Positions 39,038 to 51,442 of a DNA stretch of 64,000 nt are shown piece after piece. Position 1 is the first letter of the stretch; each line of letters opens with the position of its first letter. Location: positions 558,001 through 622,000 of the forward strand of contig NZ_NOII01000001.1 of NCBI RefSeq assembly GCF_002245695.1, given 5' to 3'. This stretch comes from Fictibacillus aquaticus. Its GTDB lineage: Bacteria > Bacillota > Bacilli > Bacillales > Fictibacillaceae. Under the pieces are notes generated by a model. That model was not told the origin of the DNA. It did no database searches and was given only the letters and a program-made list of their open reading frames with translations. The translations under genes and the position numbers were made by a program.

Positions 39038-39295
39038 CTAGCTTTCTTCCGTGCCGTCCTCAACAGACGAAAGCCGCTGTGCTACCGTTTCTGGCTGAAC
39101 AGCAGACAATATCACGTGATCGCTGTCTGTCACGACGACTGCTCGTGTGCGCCGTCCGTAAGTAGCATCTATCAGAATATTTCTTTCCCTTGCCACGGTG
39201 ATCAGGCGTTTGATCGGCGCCGATTCCGGACTCACTACCGCGACAATTCTGTGGGCAGCAACAATATTTCCATATCCAATATTGATCAATTTCAT
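39038..39295 (-). CDS. remA: Biofilm/matrix regulator RemA (DUF370)
   Basis: An 85-residue DUF370 protein (YlzA): [29 protein letters not shown]. In B. subtilis RemA activates extracellular matrix operons and osmoprotection genes as a DNA-binding ring. It heads remA-gmk-rpoZ. A TTGACA lies upstream in the intergenic region, about 95 bases before the start, but a matching -10 is poor; a second candidate is TAGAAT nearer the gene. Confidence 0.95.
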   Translation of the reverse strand: MKLINIGYGNIVAAHRIVAVVSPESAPIKRLITVARERNILIDATYGRRTRAVVVTDSDHVILSAVQPETVAQRLSSVEDGTEES

Positions 39296-39444
39296 GTTTT
39301 GGCTCCCCTTACCTGCTACTATTCTAGCCTAAATGACTGGCGGGTAAAACGGTATGTAATTAAATATTGTGAGAAAGTACACACATGTCAACCTATTTTA
39401 CCACATAAAACACAGAATCCCAAAAGTTTTTGCCAGTGCTCTAA

Positions 39445-39497
39445 TAAAAGAAAAATAACAGGCTGCAAAATCGCGCTTTGCGCTTTCTGCAGCCTGT
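39445..39497 (-). terminator. Intrinsic terminator after yloB
   Basis: CAGGCTGCA and TGCAGCCTG close a 20-base loop, followed on the minus strand by TTATTTTTCTTTT. It starts about 18 bases after the yloB stop. Confidence 0.88.
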
Positions 39498-39514
39498 CTT
39501 CATCATGTTCAAGC

Positions 39515-42193
39515 TTAGGCTTTTCTTTTGAACAATTGCGAACCCGCAAGTGCGAAAGTTGGTATCGAAGCCATTCCAAGCACAAGAAGCCACTGCCTTA
39601 ATGGAAGAGATACCGTATGGAAGATTCCTTGTAAAGCAGGTGTATACATCACTACAAGAAGGAGTAAAACAGACGAGATGACAGCCGCCACGAGATATTT
39701 GTTTTCAAATGGGTTTCGGTGCATGACAGAGCGCTCGCTTCTGCAGTCAAAAACATGTATGAGCTGAGCCATCACCAATGTTGCAAATGCCACGGTCTGT
39801 GCCATGATCAGGTTGTCTGGATTCTCTTTAAGTGTCAGCCAGAAGGCAGCGACTGTAACGAGGCCGATCAAAAAACCACGTGAAACTATTTTCCAGCCCA
39901 GCCCTCTTGAGAATACACCTTCTTTGGCTGCTCGCGGCTTTCTGCGCATCACATCATCTTCTGCCTGATCGACTCCTAGTGCCATAGCTGGCAGTCCGTC
40001 TGTAACAAGGTTCACCCACAGTATCTGAATCGGAAGAAGCGGAAGCGGCATTCCCAGCACCATCGCAAAAAGCATGACAAGGATCTCACCAACGTTGGAT
40101 GCGAGCAGGTACCGGATAAACTTTCTTATATTTTCATAGATGTTCCTTCCTTCTTCAATCGCTGATCTTATCGTGGCAAAATTGTCATCGCTCAGTACGA
40201 GAGAGGAAGCTTCTTTCGCAACATCCGTTCCAGTGATCCCCATCGCGATTCCGATATTCGCGCTTTTTATCGCAGGTGCATCATTCACTCCATCACCAGT
40301 CATCGCCACAACATGCCCCTTTGCCTGCAGCGCTTTAACAATCTTCAGTTTATGTTCAGGCGATACCCTCGCATAGACGTATATATCTTCAGCCTGAGCT
40401 TCGAGCTCTTCCTGTGAAAGCATAGATAATGATGCTCCATCCATCACTCTGCCGTTTTCAGGGAGAATGTTCAGCTGTTTCGCGATGCTTGCTGCTGTGA
40501 CAACGTGGTCGCCAGTAATCATAACCGTTTTAATCCCTGCAGCCTGACAGTCTTTGATGCTTTGTCTCACCTCTGGCCGCGGCGGGTCGATCATTCCCTG
40601 CAGCCCCGCAAATGTCAGGCTCTTTTCCAGCTGATAAGATGAAAGTACTGCCTCCTCTGTCTTGAGCGGGCGGAAGGCGATCGCGATTGTCCGGAGAGCC
40701 TGAACGGCAAGACTGTTGATCGCCTGCTTAGCCTGCTCTGCATGCTCCTGCTTCAGCAGCTGCTTCCTGTTTCCCCATATGATGTAATCGCACTTGTCGA
40801 GCAAAATGTCAGGCGCCCCTTTTACGATCAGCATCTTTTCGCCAGATGCATCTTCAACGATAACACTCATCATCTTCCGGGAAGAATCGAATGGAAACTC
40901 TTCAATTAATCGATAATTTTCTAAAAGACTGTCCCGTAAAACACCCGCTTTCGCTGCACTTACAAGCAAAGCGGATTCTGTAGGATCACCTTCTGTACTG
41001 TATCCACTTTTAGCACCGGGCTTAAGAATTGCGTTATTGCACAGAACACCGTACTGAAGCACTGTCTGCAGGATATCATCTGAACCGGTATTCCGGTTAT
41101 CTTTTCCGCTTCCGCCCCCCGATAGGGAAAACCCTTCATCTGTAACGTTCCATAGACAGCTGTCAGCCCAAATTTTTGTCACCGTCATTTTATTCTGTGT
41201 TAATGTTCCTGTTTTGTCTGAACAGATAACCGTTGCACATCCTAAGGTCTCAACGGAAGGAAGCTTCCTGACGATCGCTCGCTTTTTGATCATCTTCTGT
41301 ACACCTAATGCAAGTGCAATCGTAACGATGGCAGGGAGCCCTTCAGGTATGGCGGCTACTGCCAGCGATACACCGGCTAAAATCATGCTGTATAAGTCAT
41401 GCCCCTGGTAAACACCTGCCCCGACTACCATGAGAGTAAGAAGAAGTGCGATGACGATCAATACTTTTCCTAGCTGCTCAAGCTTCAGCTGCAAAGGAGT
41501 CGCTAGCTGTTCAGCATGCTGGATTAGATGGGCGATTTTACCCATTTCCGTTCTCATCCCTGTTGCGATTACGATTCCCGTCCCGCTTCCTTTCGTCACC
41601 ATTGTTCCCATGAAAGCCATATTATTCTGGTCGCCAAGCGGGAGACTTGAACCCTTTAACGGCCTGCCGTGCTTGTTCACAGGTACAGATTCTCCTGTCA
41701 GTGCAGATTCCTCCACTTGAAGCCCTCTAGTCTGAAGGATTCTGAAATCCGCACCGATCCTGTCCCCTGCCAGCACTTTGATAACATCACCTGTTACAAG
41801 TTCTTTAGATGGAATCACTGACCATTCGCCATCCCTCATCACCATTGAAGAAGGTGCGGACAGCTCTTTTAAAGACGAAAGAGATCTTTCTGCTTTTCTT
41901 TCCTGAACAAAACCGAGAATGCCGTTCATGATGACGATTAAAATGATGGCAACAGCATCAAGGTATTCGCCAAGCAATCCGGATAGGAGTGTGGCTGCAA
42001 GAAGTACGAGCACCATAAAATCCTTGAACTGTGCAAGAAACACACTGATCGCTGACGGCTTTTTCCCTTCTGAAAGCTCATTTGGACCTTCTGTTTTCAG
42101 TTTGGCAGCCTGCTCTTTACGGCTCAGACCGTTCGACAGCCTGCTGTTTGTCATTTGTTCTACTTCTTCCTGCGACAGCTCGTACCAGTTCAT
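39515..42193 (-). CDS. yloB: P-type calcium-transporting ATPase YloB
   Basis: A SERCA-type pump, 892 residues. N-terminal cation domain (LSQEEVEQ), TGES loop, PEGLPAIVTIALALG in membrane segment 4, phosphorylation site CSDKTGTLTQNK, and TGDGVNDAPA hinge. B. subtilis YloB is linked to calcium in sporulation and germination. The frame is open far upstream, but the ATG at 42191-42193 has AGAGGTGG and gives the normal N-terminus. It is divergent from rqcH, with only 96 bases between starts. Confidence 0.95.
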   Translation of the reverse strand: MNWYELSQEEVEQMTNSRLSNGLSRKEQAAKLKTEGPNELSEGKKPSAISVFLAQFKDFMVLVLLAATLLSGLLGEYLDAVAIILIVIMNGILGFVQERKAERSLSSLKELSAPSSMVMRDGEWSVIPSKELVTGDVIKVLAGDRIGADFRILQTRGLQVEESALTGESVPVNKHGRPLKGSSLPLGDQNNMAFMGTMVTKGSGTGIVIATGMRTEMGKIAHLIQHAEQLATPLQLKLEQLGKVLIVIALLLTLMVVGAGVYQGHDLYSMILAGVSLAVAAIPEGLPAIVTIALALGVQKMIKKRAIVRKLPSVETLGCATVICSDKTGTLTQNKMTVTKIWADSCLWNVTDEGFSLSGGGSGKDNRNTGSDDILQTVLQYGVLCNNAILKPGAKSGYSTEGDPTESALLVSAAKAGVLRDSLLENYRLIEEFPFDSSRKMMSVIVEDASGEKMLIVKGAPDILLDKCDYIIWGNRKQLLKQEHAEQAKQAINSLAVQALRTIAIAFRPLKTEEAVLSSYQLEKSLTFAGLQGMIDPPRPEVRQSIKDCQAAGIKTVMITGDHVVTAASIAKQLNILPENGRVMDGASLSMLSQEELEAQAEDIYVYARVSPEHKLKIVKALQAKGHVVAMTGDGVNDAPAIKSANIGIAMGITGTDVAKEASSLVLSDDNFATIRSAIEEGRNIYENIRKFIRYLLASNVGEILVMLFAMVLGMPLPLLPIQILWVNLVTDGLPAMALGVDQAEDDVMRRKPRAAKEGVFSRGLGWKIVSRGFLIGLVTVAAFWLTLKENPDNLIMAQTVAFATLVMAQLIHVFDCRSERSVMHRNPFENKYLVAAVISSVLLLLVVMYTPALQGIFHTVSLPLRQWLLVLGMASIPTFALAGSQLFKRKA

Positions 42194-42238
42194 TGCCCCA
42201 CCTCTAACATTAGAATTGTTACAGCCATTTATATGCAG

Positions 42239-42262
42239 GCATGTCCGCATACATGCTATAAT
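42239..42262 (+). promoter_or_regulatory. Promoter region of rqcH with inverted repeat
   Basis: A TATAAT at 42257-42262 on the plus strand is directly preceded by GCATGT-CCGCAT-ACATGC. The -35 is poor (TGCAGG at 17 bases). The repeat may be an operator for the rqcH/yloB divergent pair or chance. Confidence 0.45.
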
Positions 42263-42289
42263 ACAGGCAGAAATAAGAGGTGACTGCAA

Positions 42290-43993
42290 ATGAGTTTTGA
42301 TGGCATCGTAACACGGGCCGTTACACATGAACTGATCGAAAAATTACATTCTGGTAGAATATCAAGAGTTTACCAGCCCCATAAAACGGATCTTATTTTC
42401 ACGATCCGGGCAAAAGGGAAAAACCATAAGCTTCTCATATCCGCTAACCCGACGTTTTCCCGTCTGCACCTGACAGAGCATTCTTACGACAATCCCTCTA
42501 GCCCCCCAATGTTCTGTATGCTTCTGAGAAAACATCTCGAAGGCGCTTTTATCGAAAAAATCGAACAGCATAACATGGAACGCATTGTGGAAATTACAGT
42601 TCGGACGAGGGACGAGATCGGGGACGAAACAACAAAAAAAGTTGTGATTGAAATTATGGGAAGACACAGCAATATCTTGCTGCTTGATGAGAAAACAGGA
42701 AAAATCATTGACTGCATCAAGCACATCCCGCCATCACAAAACCGCCATCGCACACTTCTGCCCGGCCAGGTGTATGTGCTGCCGCCGGAACAGAATAAAA
42801 TCTCTCCCTTCAGTACTAGCAGCGAAATGTTTGGCAGCAAGCTTAATTGGAACACAGGAAAAATCGCACAGCAGCTTGTTCAGACATTCAGCGGTGTATC
42901 TCCGCTCATAGCCAATGAGGTCGTACACCGGGCAGGACTGACGACAAAAGAAAACATTTATTCTGCCTTTTCTACTCTGATGGAGAAGCTGTCAGTACAC
43001 AGTTATGTTCCCCAGATGGTGACGAAGGATGGAAAAGAATACTTTTATATCGAGGATCTCACTCATATAGGAGGGGAAAAAAGAACGTTCAGCACCGTCA
43101 GTGAGGTGCTCGACCGCTTTTATTCAGGAAAAGCAGACCGCGACCGCATCAGGCAGCAAGCTCATGACCTTGAACGGTACCTTCAAAATGAATACGATAA
43201 ATTGAAAACAAAGATTAAAAAGCTTGAGAAAGAATTGAGCAATACTGAAAAAACCGAAGAATACAAGCGTAAAGGCGAGCTGATAACCGCGTATATGTAT
43301 ATGGCGAAAAAGGGTGATGCTTCTATTGAAGTAGAAGATTACTTCGATGAGAACCTCCCTGCCGTTACAATCGCTCTCAATCCCCTAAAATCACCGGCTG
43401 AAAACGCACAGCAGTATTTTAAAAAATACAATAAGATGAAAAACTCCATTTCGGCCATCACAGGACAGATCCAGATCGCGAAAGATGAACTCTCATACTT
43501 TGACAGACTGCTCACCTTTATGGAATCGGCGTCCATCAATGACGTAGAAGAAATTAGAGAAGAGCTTGCTGAAGGCGGCTATGTGCGTCAAAGAAACAGC
43601 AGCAAGAAAAAAACGAAAGACAAGCCTCGTTTAGAAGAGTATGAATCAACTGACGGTACCACGATATTCGTCGGCAAAAACAACAAACAAAATGATTATT
43701 TAACGCATAAGTTTGCAAGGCAGAACGAGACTTGGCTTCATACGAAAGACATTCCCGGCTCTCATGTCCTGATCCGTTCAGAAGAACCATCAGAATCTGC
43801 AATTAAAGAAGCTGCCCATCTCGCTGCATTCTTCAGCAAAGCACGCCATTCCGGTTCGGTTCCGGTCGATTTCACACTGATCAGGAATGTGAAGAAGCCT
43901 TCTGGAGCGAAACCTGGTTTTGTGATATATGACAATCAGCAGACTGTGTACGTCACACCTGACGAAGATCTTGTTCTAAGCCTGAAAAAATGA
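42290..43993 (+). CDS. rqcH: Rqc2 homologue RqcH (NFACT protein)
   Basis: RqcH binds stalled 50S-peptidyl-tRNA and adds C-terminal alanine tails that mark the product for ClpXP. NFACT-N domain (MSFDGIVTRAVTHELIEKL, NPTFSRLHLTE), coiled coil 295-430, and C-terminal NFACT-R domain (TWLHTKDIPGSHVLIR, HLAAFFSKAR, GFVIYDNQQTVYVTPDE). 567 residues. The ATG follows AGAGGTGA. It is on the plus strand, facing away from yloB; earlier annotations call it fibronectin-binding protein, which is outdated. Confidence 0.96.
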   Translation: MSFDGIVTRAVTHELIEKLHSGRISRVYQPHKTDLIFTIRAKGKNHKLLISANPTFSRLHLTEHSYDNPSSPPMFCMLLRKHLEGAFIEKIEQHNMERIVEITVRTRDEIGDETTKKVVIEIMGRHSNILLLDEKTGKIIDCIKHIPPSQNRHRTLLPGQVYVLPPEQNKISPFSTSSEMFGSKLNWNTGKIAQQLVQTFSGVSPLIANEVVHRAGLTTKENIYSAFSTLMEKLSVHSYVPQMVTKDGKEYFYIEDLTHIGGEKRTFSTVSEVLDRFYSGKADRDRIRQQAHDLERYLQNEYDKLKTKIKKLEKELSNTEKTEEYKRKGELITAYMYMAKKGDASIEVEDYFDENLPAVTIALNPLKSPAENAQQYFKKYNKMKNSISAITGQIQIAKDELSYFDRLLTFMESASINDVEEIREELAEGGYVRQRNSSKKKTKDKPRLEEYESTDGTTIFVGKNNKQNDYLTHKFARQNETWLHTKDIPGSHVLIRSEEPSESAIKEAAHLAAFFSKARHSGSVPVDFTLIRNVKKPSGAKPGFVIYDNQQTVYVTPDEDLVLSLKK

Positions 43994-44221
43994 AAAAATT
44001 CGTTAAAAAAAGATTGGTGTGGTGATCTCCGCTCCAGGGTGCTGAGCTTTCCGCGGGGCGTGCGGTTAGCCCCTTTGCCGCTACGCGACCTAAAGGGGCT
44101 AACCTTCCCGCTCGTCCCGCTGGACAAGGAAAGCTGCGGCAGCATGACCTCGCACGAAGAAAATGCGGTTTTCATTTTCGAGGAGTCTCGCACCCTTCCG
44201 CTCCAATCACAACGAATTTTT
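43994..44221. repeat. GC-rich inverted-repeat element, copy B
   Basis: The element is bounded by an 11-base perfect inverted repeat, AAAAATTCGTT (43994-44004) and AACGAATTTTT (44211-44221). Inside, GTGATC..GGGTGC (44022 on) and GCACCC..ATCAC (to 44210) are inverted, with TCCGCTCCA in the same sense on both sides. The centre holds an 11-base hairpin, TTAGCCCCTTT (44066-44076) with AAAGGGGCTAA (44092-44102). Segments CTTTCCGCGGGGCGTG and CTCGTCCCGCTGGA are shared with copy D. No transposase and no plausible gene. It begins at the rqcH stop. Confidence 0.8.
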
Positions 44222-44248
44222 CGTTACAACGAATAGAAGTCAGAACAA

Positions 44249-44296
44249 AAAAGGGTAAGACCAACTCGTATTGTCGAGGCGGTTTTACCCTTTCTT
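44249..44296 (+). terminator. Hairpin, probable terminator downstream of rqcH
   Basis: AAAGGGTAAGACC and GGTTTTACCCTTT (one G-U), with an inner CTCG/CGAG stem, then TTCTTCTTT. It lies after repeat copy B, so the rqcH transcript may carry the repeat. Confidence 0.65.
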
Positions 44297-44391
44297 CTTT
44301 AAATTAAAGTATCAAATACGCTTTGGTAATTTCAGATGCTTTAAAACCAACATCTCATTTGCTTGAACATCTTGAATCCATCACTGAAAAA

Positions 44392-44520
44392 GTTGATCGG
44401 AGTGTAAGGTGCCGACTCCAGCGGGATCAGTGGGACAGGTGAGACCTCTCAATGGCGCGCAGCGACGAGAGGGCTCACCGCCCACCCCGCGGAAAGCGTG
44501 CGCCTGAAACGTAGATCAAC
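44392..44520. repeat. GC-rich inverted-repeat element, copy C
   Basis: A 129-base element with perfect ends GTTGATC and GATCAAC. Inner parts: CCGACTCCAGCGGGA, a hairpin GGTGAGACCTCTC / GAGAGGGCTCACC (44438-44479), CCGCGGAAAGCG and GCGCCTGAAACG. Its left end is the near-exact reverse complement of the right end of copy D, and similarity continues about 30 bases outside the element. The stretch 44297-44391 holds nothing else that I can recognise. Confidence 0.8.
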
Positions 44521-44534
44521 CTTCCCTCTGGTTT

Positions 44535-45203
44535 CTAAATTTCACTTACTTTTTCAGCAATCGTAATCGTTGCCAGTCCGTCTAGAACCTCAACATGGCG
44601 GATGTTAGAAAAATGAAGTGAAGAAAGGATGTCAGTCAGTTCTTCCTGAGAATAGCGGTGCCTTCTTGTGCTCACGTTCGCCCATTTAAGAAGAGAGGTC
44701 AGTTCGAATCCGGTAATATCATTCCTCTTAGCATATTGATGAGCGTTCAGCTGATTCATTTCAGGAGAAGGATTGAGCATAGCGGTAACTCCGCCTGGAT
44801 TCAGAACTCTATGAATCTCTGTTATTCCTTCTATCGGCTCTGGCAGGAGGAAAAGAACACATGTAGACAGAGCGATGTCAAACTCATGGTCTTCCATCGG
44901 TAATTCGCATGCATCCCCGATTAGAAATGAACTTTTCTCGCTGCGGTTATGAAAAAAGAAATTTTGCACTGCTCCTTTAACCATCTCGCTCGACAAGTCT
45001 ACACCTGTAAGTTGCTGAGCCTCGTCTGCCCCTTTTAAAAGAAGGCGTCCCGTCCCGCATCCGACGTCAATTACTTTCTTGTCCAACCACGAGCCTGTTT
45101 CCTGTTTAATTCTATCGTGAACTGCACTCAGCCATGACGTTCTTGCCATGGAATCAAAAAAACCTACCAGTTCATCAAATTCTTCGCCGTTCATTTTTCT
45201 CAA
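44535..45203 (-). CDS. Class I SAM-dependent methyltransferase
   Basis: A 222-residue enzyme with motif I VIDVGCGTGRLLLKG, GVDLSSEMV, IGDACELPMEDHEFDIALS and the LNPGGV loop, the UbiE/type-11 pattern. The substrate cannot be told. The start is TTG at 45201-45203, nine bases after GGAGG; the ATG three codons on is too far from it. It follows pyrE by 19 bases and is probably the last gene of the pyr transcript. It is not part of the B. subtilis pyr operon. Repeat copy C lies right after it. Confidence 0.87.
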   Translation of the reverse strand: MRKMNGEEFDELVGFFDSMARTSWLSAVHDRIKQETGSWLDKKVIDVGCGTGRLLLKGADEAQQLTGVDLSSEMVKGAVQNFFFHNRSEKSSFLIGDACELPMEDHEFDIALSTCVLFLLPEPIEGITEIHRVLNPGGVTAMLNPSPEMNQLNAHQYAKRNDITGFELTSLLKWANVSTRRHRYSQEELTDILSSLHFSNIRHVEVLDGLATITIAEKVSEI

Positions 45204-45222
45204 CTGCCGGTACCTCCATCAT

Positions 45223-45838
45223 TTAACGGGAAGAAGCAGCCATCCATCCTTCAGGATCTGCTTTCCATGCATGAAGCAGCTTAAGATCATTGCTGCTGAT
45301 GCTCCCTTTTCTTGAAGCTTCTTCTACTAATGTACTAAAATCCGTCAATGTTTGCACGTCTATGTTCTCACTCTTAAACTCCTGTGCTGCACGATTAAGC
45401 TCGTACGTAAAAATGGCTGCCACACCCAGAACCGTCACTCCGTTCGCTCTTAAAGCATTTGCGGCCTGAATGGAGCTCTTGCCGGTCGAGATCAGGTCCT
45501 CGATCACAACCGCTTTTTTTCCTTCCTGCAGATATCCTTCAATCTGTTTTCCTTTACCATGTGCTTTCGCCTCGCCGCGCACATAGCACATCGGCAGCCC
45601 AAGCCGGTCAGCAATCAGGCTTGCATGCGGGATGCCTGCTGTGGCGGTTCCTGCAATAACATCTGCATCAGGATAATTTGAGGTGATAATATGGACGAAT
45701 TCTTCGATGATATGGTTTCTGACTTCAGGAAAACCTAGTGTGACTCGATTGTCGCAATAGATTGGGGACTGCATTCCAGACGACCATGTATATGGCTTTT
45801 CGGGAGATAAGGAAACAGCTTTGATAGTTAGCAGATGA

Positions 45839-45858
<20 letters not shown>
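45223..45858 (-). CDS. pyrE: Orotate phosphoribosyltransferase
   Basis: Joins orotate to PRPP to give orotidine-5'-phosphate. SPIYCDNRVTLGFPEVR, GTATAGIPHA, CYVRGEAKAHGKG loop and the PRPP motif VVIEDLISTGKS are present. The frame opens at 45876, but GGAGTGG six bases ahead of a TTG at 45856-45858 and the match MKSVIADHL to B. subtilis MKQIIAKHL favour the TTG; 211 residues. It overlaps the end of pyrF by 20 bases. Confidence 0.95.
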
Positions 45859-48238
<2,380 letters not shown>

Positions 48239-48242
<4 letters not shown>

Positions 48243-51200
48243 AGCAAAACCCCTTCTTTGCTCTGAAATGCCGGCATGCTTGTGGCTGAGAATGTGATCG
48301 ATTCAAGCACCTGCAGAAGAGCTTCTGCCGTATCAAGGCTTGTCAGGCAGATGACTCCGCTTTCCGCACTCTCGCGGCGGATACGGAAACCATCACGTGC
48401 TGGCTGCTTTCCTTTTGTGAGCGTGTTGATAACAAATTGAGCTTCACCGGCACGGATCACATCAAGCAGTGTTTTTCCTCCTGCACCGATCTTGCCGACA
48501 GTTTCTACCGATATTCTTTCCTGCTTCACCATGGCTGCCGTACCTTCTGTCGCCATAACCGCATAACCGATATCAGAGAACCTTTTGACAAGCTGCAGTG
48601 CTTCTTCTTTATCCTTATCGGCCACCGTGAACAAGACAGTGCCATGTGAAGGGATTTTCATACCCGATGCGATAAGTCCTTTGTAAAGTGCTTTTTGCAA
48701 GGTCCTGTCACGTCCCATCACTTCTCCTGTAGACTTCATTTCCGGTCCAAGATAAGTGTCGACACTGCGAAGCTTTGCGAACGAGAAGACAGGAACTTTC
48801 ACAAAAACATCTTCTGTTTCCTGCTGGCAGCCTGTTTCAAATCCAAGTTCAGCCAGATTGCTTCCCAAAATAACCTTCGTCGCAACATTCGCCATCGGAA
48901 CACCAGTGATCTTGCTTAAGAAAGGGACGGTCCTGCTAGAGCGAGGGTTCACCTCGAGCACATATACCTCGTCTTTGTGCCAGACAAACTGTATATTCAG
49001 CAATCCGACGATTTTCAAGCCTTTGGCTATCTCGATCGTCCGCTGTATCAGTTTCTGCTTGATTCCTTCCGGCAAAGTTTGCGGCGGATAGACGGCGATA
49101 GAGTCTCCTGAATGCACACCTGCACGTTCAATATGTTCCATCATGCCTGGGATAAACACATCATGCCCGTCGCTGATCGCGTCTACTTCGAGTTCCTTGC
49201 CTTCTAAATAACGGTCGACTAGCACCGGATGCTCTGGATTTACTTTTGCTGCATTTTCCATATATTGAAGCAGTTCATCTTCATGATAGACGATTTCCAT
49301 CGCTCTGCCGCCAAGCACATAAGAAGGCCTGACGAGGACAGGATAGCCGATCTTCGAAGCGATTTTGACTGCTTCGCTGACAGAAAAAGCTGTTTTCCCT
49401 GCAGGCTGCGGAATGCCGATTTTCTGCATGACATCTTCAAAACGTTCACGGTCTTCTGCTAGATCCATGGAATCAATAGAAGTACCTAAAATTTTGACGC
49501 CGCGTCGTTCCAGTTCAGCTGCAAGGTTAATCGCCGTTTGTCCGCCAAATTGAACGATCACTCCTTTTGGCTGTTCAAGATCGATTACATGCATCACATC
49601 TTCTATTGTGAGAGGTTCAAAATATAATTTATCTGACATGCTGAAGTCTGTAGAAACCGTTTCTGGGTTGTTGTTGATTATGATCGCTTCATAACCGGCT
49701 TCCTGTATTGCCCAGACGGTATGAACAGTCGCGTAGTCGAACTCGATCCCCTGCCCGATGCGGATCGGGCCAGATCCGAGCACGATCACGCTTTCTTTAT
49801 CAGACTTGTGCGATTCGTTCTCCTCTCCGTACGTTGAGTAAAAGTACGGCGTTTCCGATTCAAACTCTGCAGCACACGTATCGACCATCTTGAAGACTGG
49901 CAGTATGTGGTTTTGCTTGCGGAAGGCATAAACTTCTTTTTCGTCCATATCCCAGGCTCTGCTGATCCAGCTGTCGCTGAAGCCTCTTTCTTTTGCCTTC
50001 TTCAAAACGCCAGCATCACGTTTTCTTTGCAAGATATTTTTTTCAATCTGCAGGATGTTCACAATTTTCTCCAGGAAAAAGTAATCGATCTTCGTGATCT
50101 CATGTATTTCCTCAGCTGAAACACCTGCCCTCATCGCATCTGCGATATAAAAAATCCGGCGGTCATCTGCATTGCCTATCCTTCTTTTATATTCTTCTTT
50201 AGAATGCTGCTCACCGCTTTCGAGATGGTCAGCGTTGATCTCAAGCGATCGGACTGCCTTCAGGAGTGATTCTTCAAGATTCCGTCCGATCGCCATTACC
50301 TCACCTGTGGCTTTCATCTGTGTGCCCAGTTTACGGTTCGCAGCTTCAAATTTGTCAAATGGCCATCTTGGAATCTTTGAAACAATGTAATCCAGTGCGG
50401 GTTCAAAGCAGGCAAACGTTGTGCCTGTTACAGGATTTTTCAGTTCGTCAAGCGTATATCCGACTGCTATTTTAGCTGCCAGCTTCGCGATCGGATATCC
50501 AGTCGCTTTTGATGCGAGTGCAGAAGAACGGCTGACTCTAGGATTAACTTCAATTACATAATACTGGCTGCTATCAGGATCAAGTGCGAGCTGAACGTTA
50601 CAGCCGCCCTCTATCTTTAGCGCTCTGATGATGCCGAGCGATGCATTCCTTAACATCTGATAATCGCGGTCGCTTAAAGTCTGGCTCGGAGCAACTACAA
50701 TTGAATCACCGGTGTGAATACCTACAGGATCAATGTTTTCCATGTTGCACACGACGATCGCTGTATCGTTTTTATCTCTCATCACTTCATATTCGATCTC
50801 TTTGAAACCAGCGATGCTCTTTTCGATAAGAACTTGTGTTACAGGGCTCGCATGAAGTCCGCTCGCGGTAACCTCCAGCAGCTCTTCTTGTGTGGATGCG
50901 ATGCCTCCGCCTGTGCCGCCGAGCGTAAACGCTGGCCTGATGATGACAGGCAGCCCTACTTCACTGACAAAATTCTTGGCTTCCTCCAAGTTCCGCACAA
51001 TCGCACTTTCAGGTACTGGCTGCTGAAGTGTGTTCATCAAGCTTCTGAACAGGTCTCGATCTTCAGCCTGCTGTATGCTGTCAAGCGTTGTTCCAAGCAG
51101 TTCAACATTATAATCTTTTAGGACGCCGCTTTCTGAAAGTTCAACCGCTAGATTTAGTCCTGTCTGCCCTCCGAGTGTCGCGAGAAGCCCGTCTGGACGC

Positions 51201-51442
51201 TCTTTGCGAATGATGCGTGAAACAAATTCAAGTGTAAGAGGCTCAATGTATACTTTGTCTGCCATGTTTGGATCTGTCATAATTGTCGCAGGATTCGAGT
51301 TTACAAGTATGACTTCATAGCCTTCTTCTTTCAATGCCTGGCAGGCCTGAGTTCCAGCATAATCGAACTCAGCCGCCTGGCCGATCACGATCGGTCCTGA
51401 ACCGATAACAAGTATTTTTGAAATGTCGTTTCTTCTAGGCAT
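48239..51442 (-). CDS. pyrAB: Carbamoyl phosphate synthase, large subunit (pyrimidine type)
   Basis: Makes carbamoyl phosphate from ammonia, bicarbonate and two ATP. Two matching ATP-grasp halves, each with a [22 protein letters not shown] start and an EVNPR site, and an MGS-like allosteric domain at the C-terminus ([13 protein letters not shown]). 1067 residues. It overlaps pyrAA by eight bases and pyrK by four. Confidence 0.98.

Noticed and set aside
38855-39601. 248-codon open frame on the plus strand
   Set aside because: Crosses gmk, remA, a terminator and the end of yloB on the other strand; not credible as a gene.
43936-44236. Small open frames on both strands across repeat copy B
   Set aside because: They follow the palindromic GC-rich repeat; no ribosome site and no conserved pattern.
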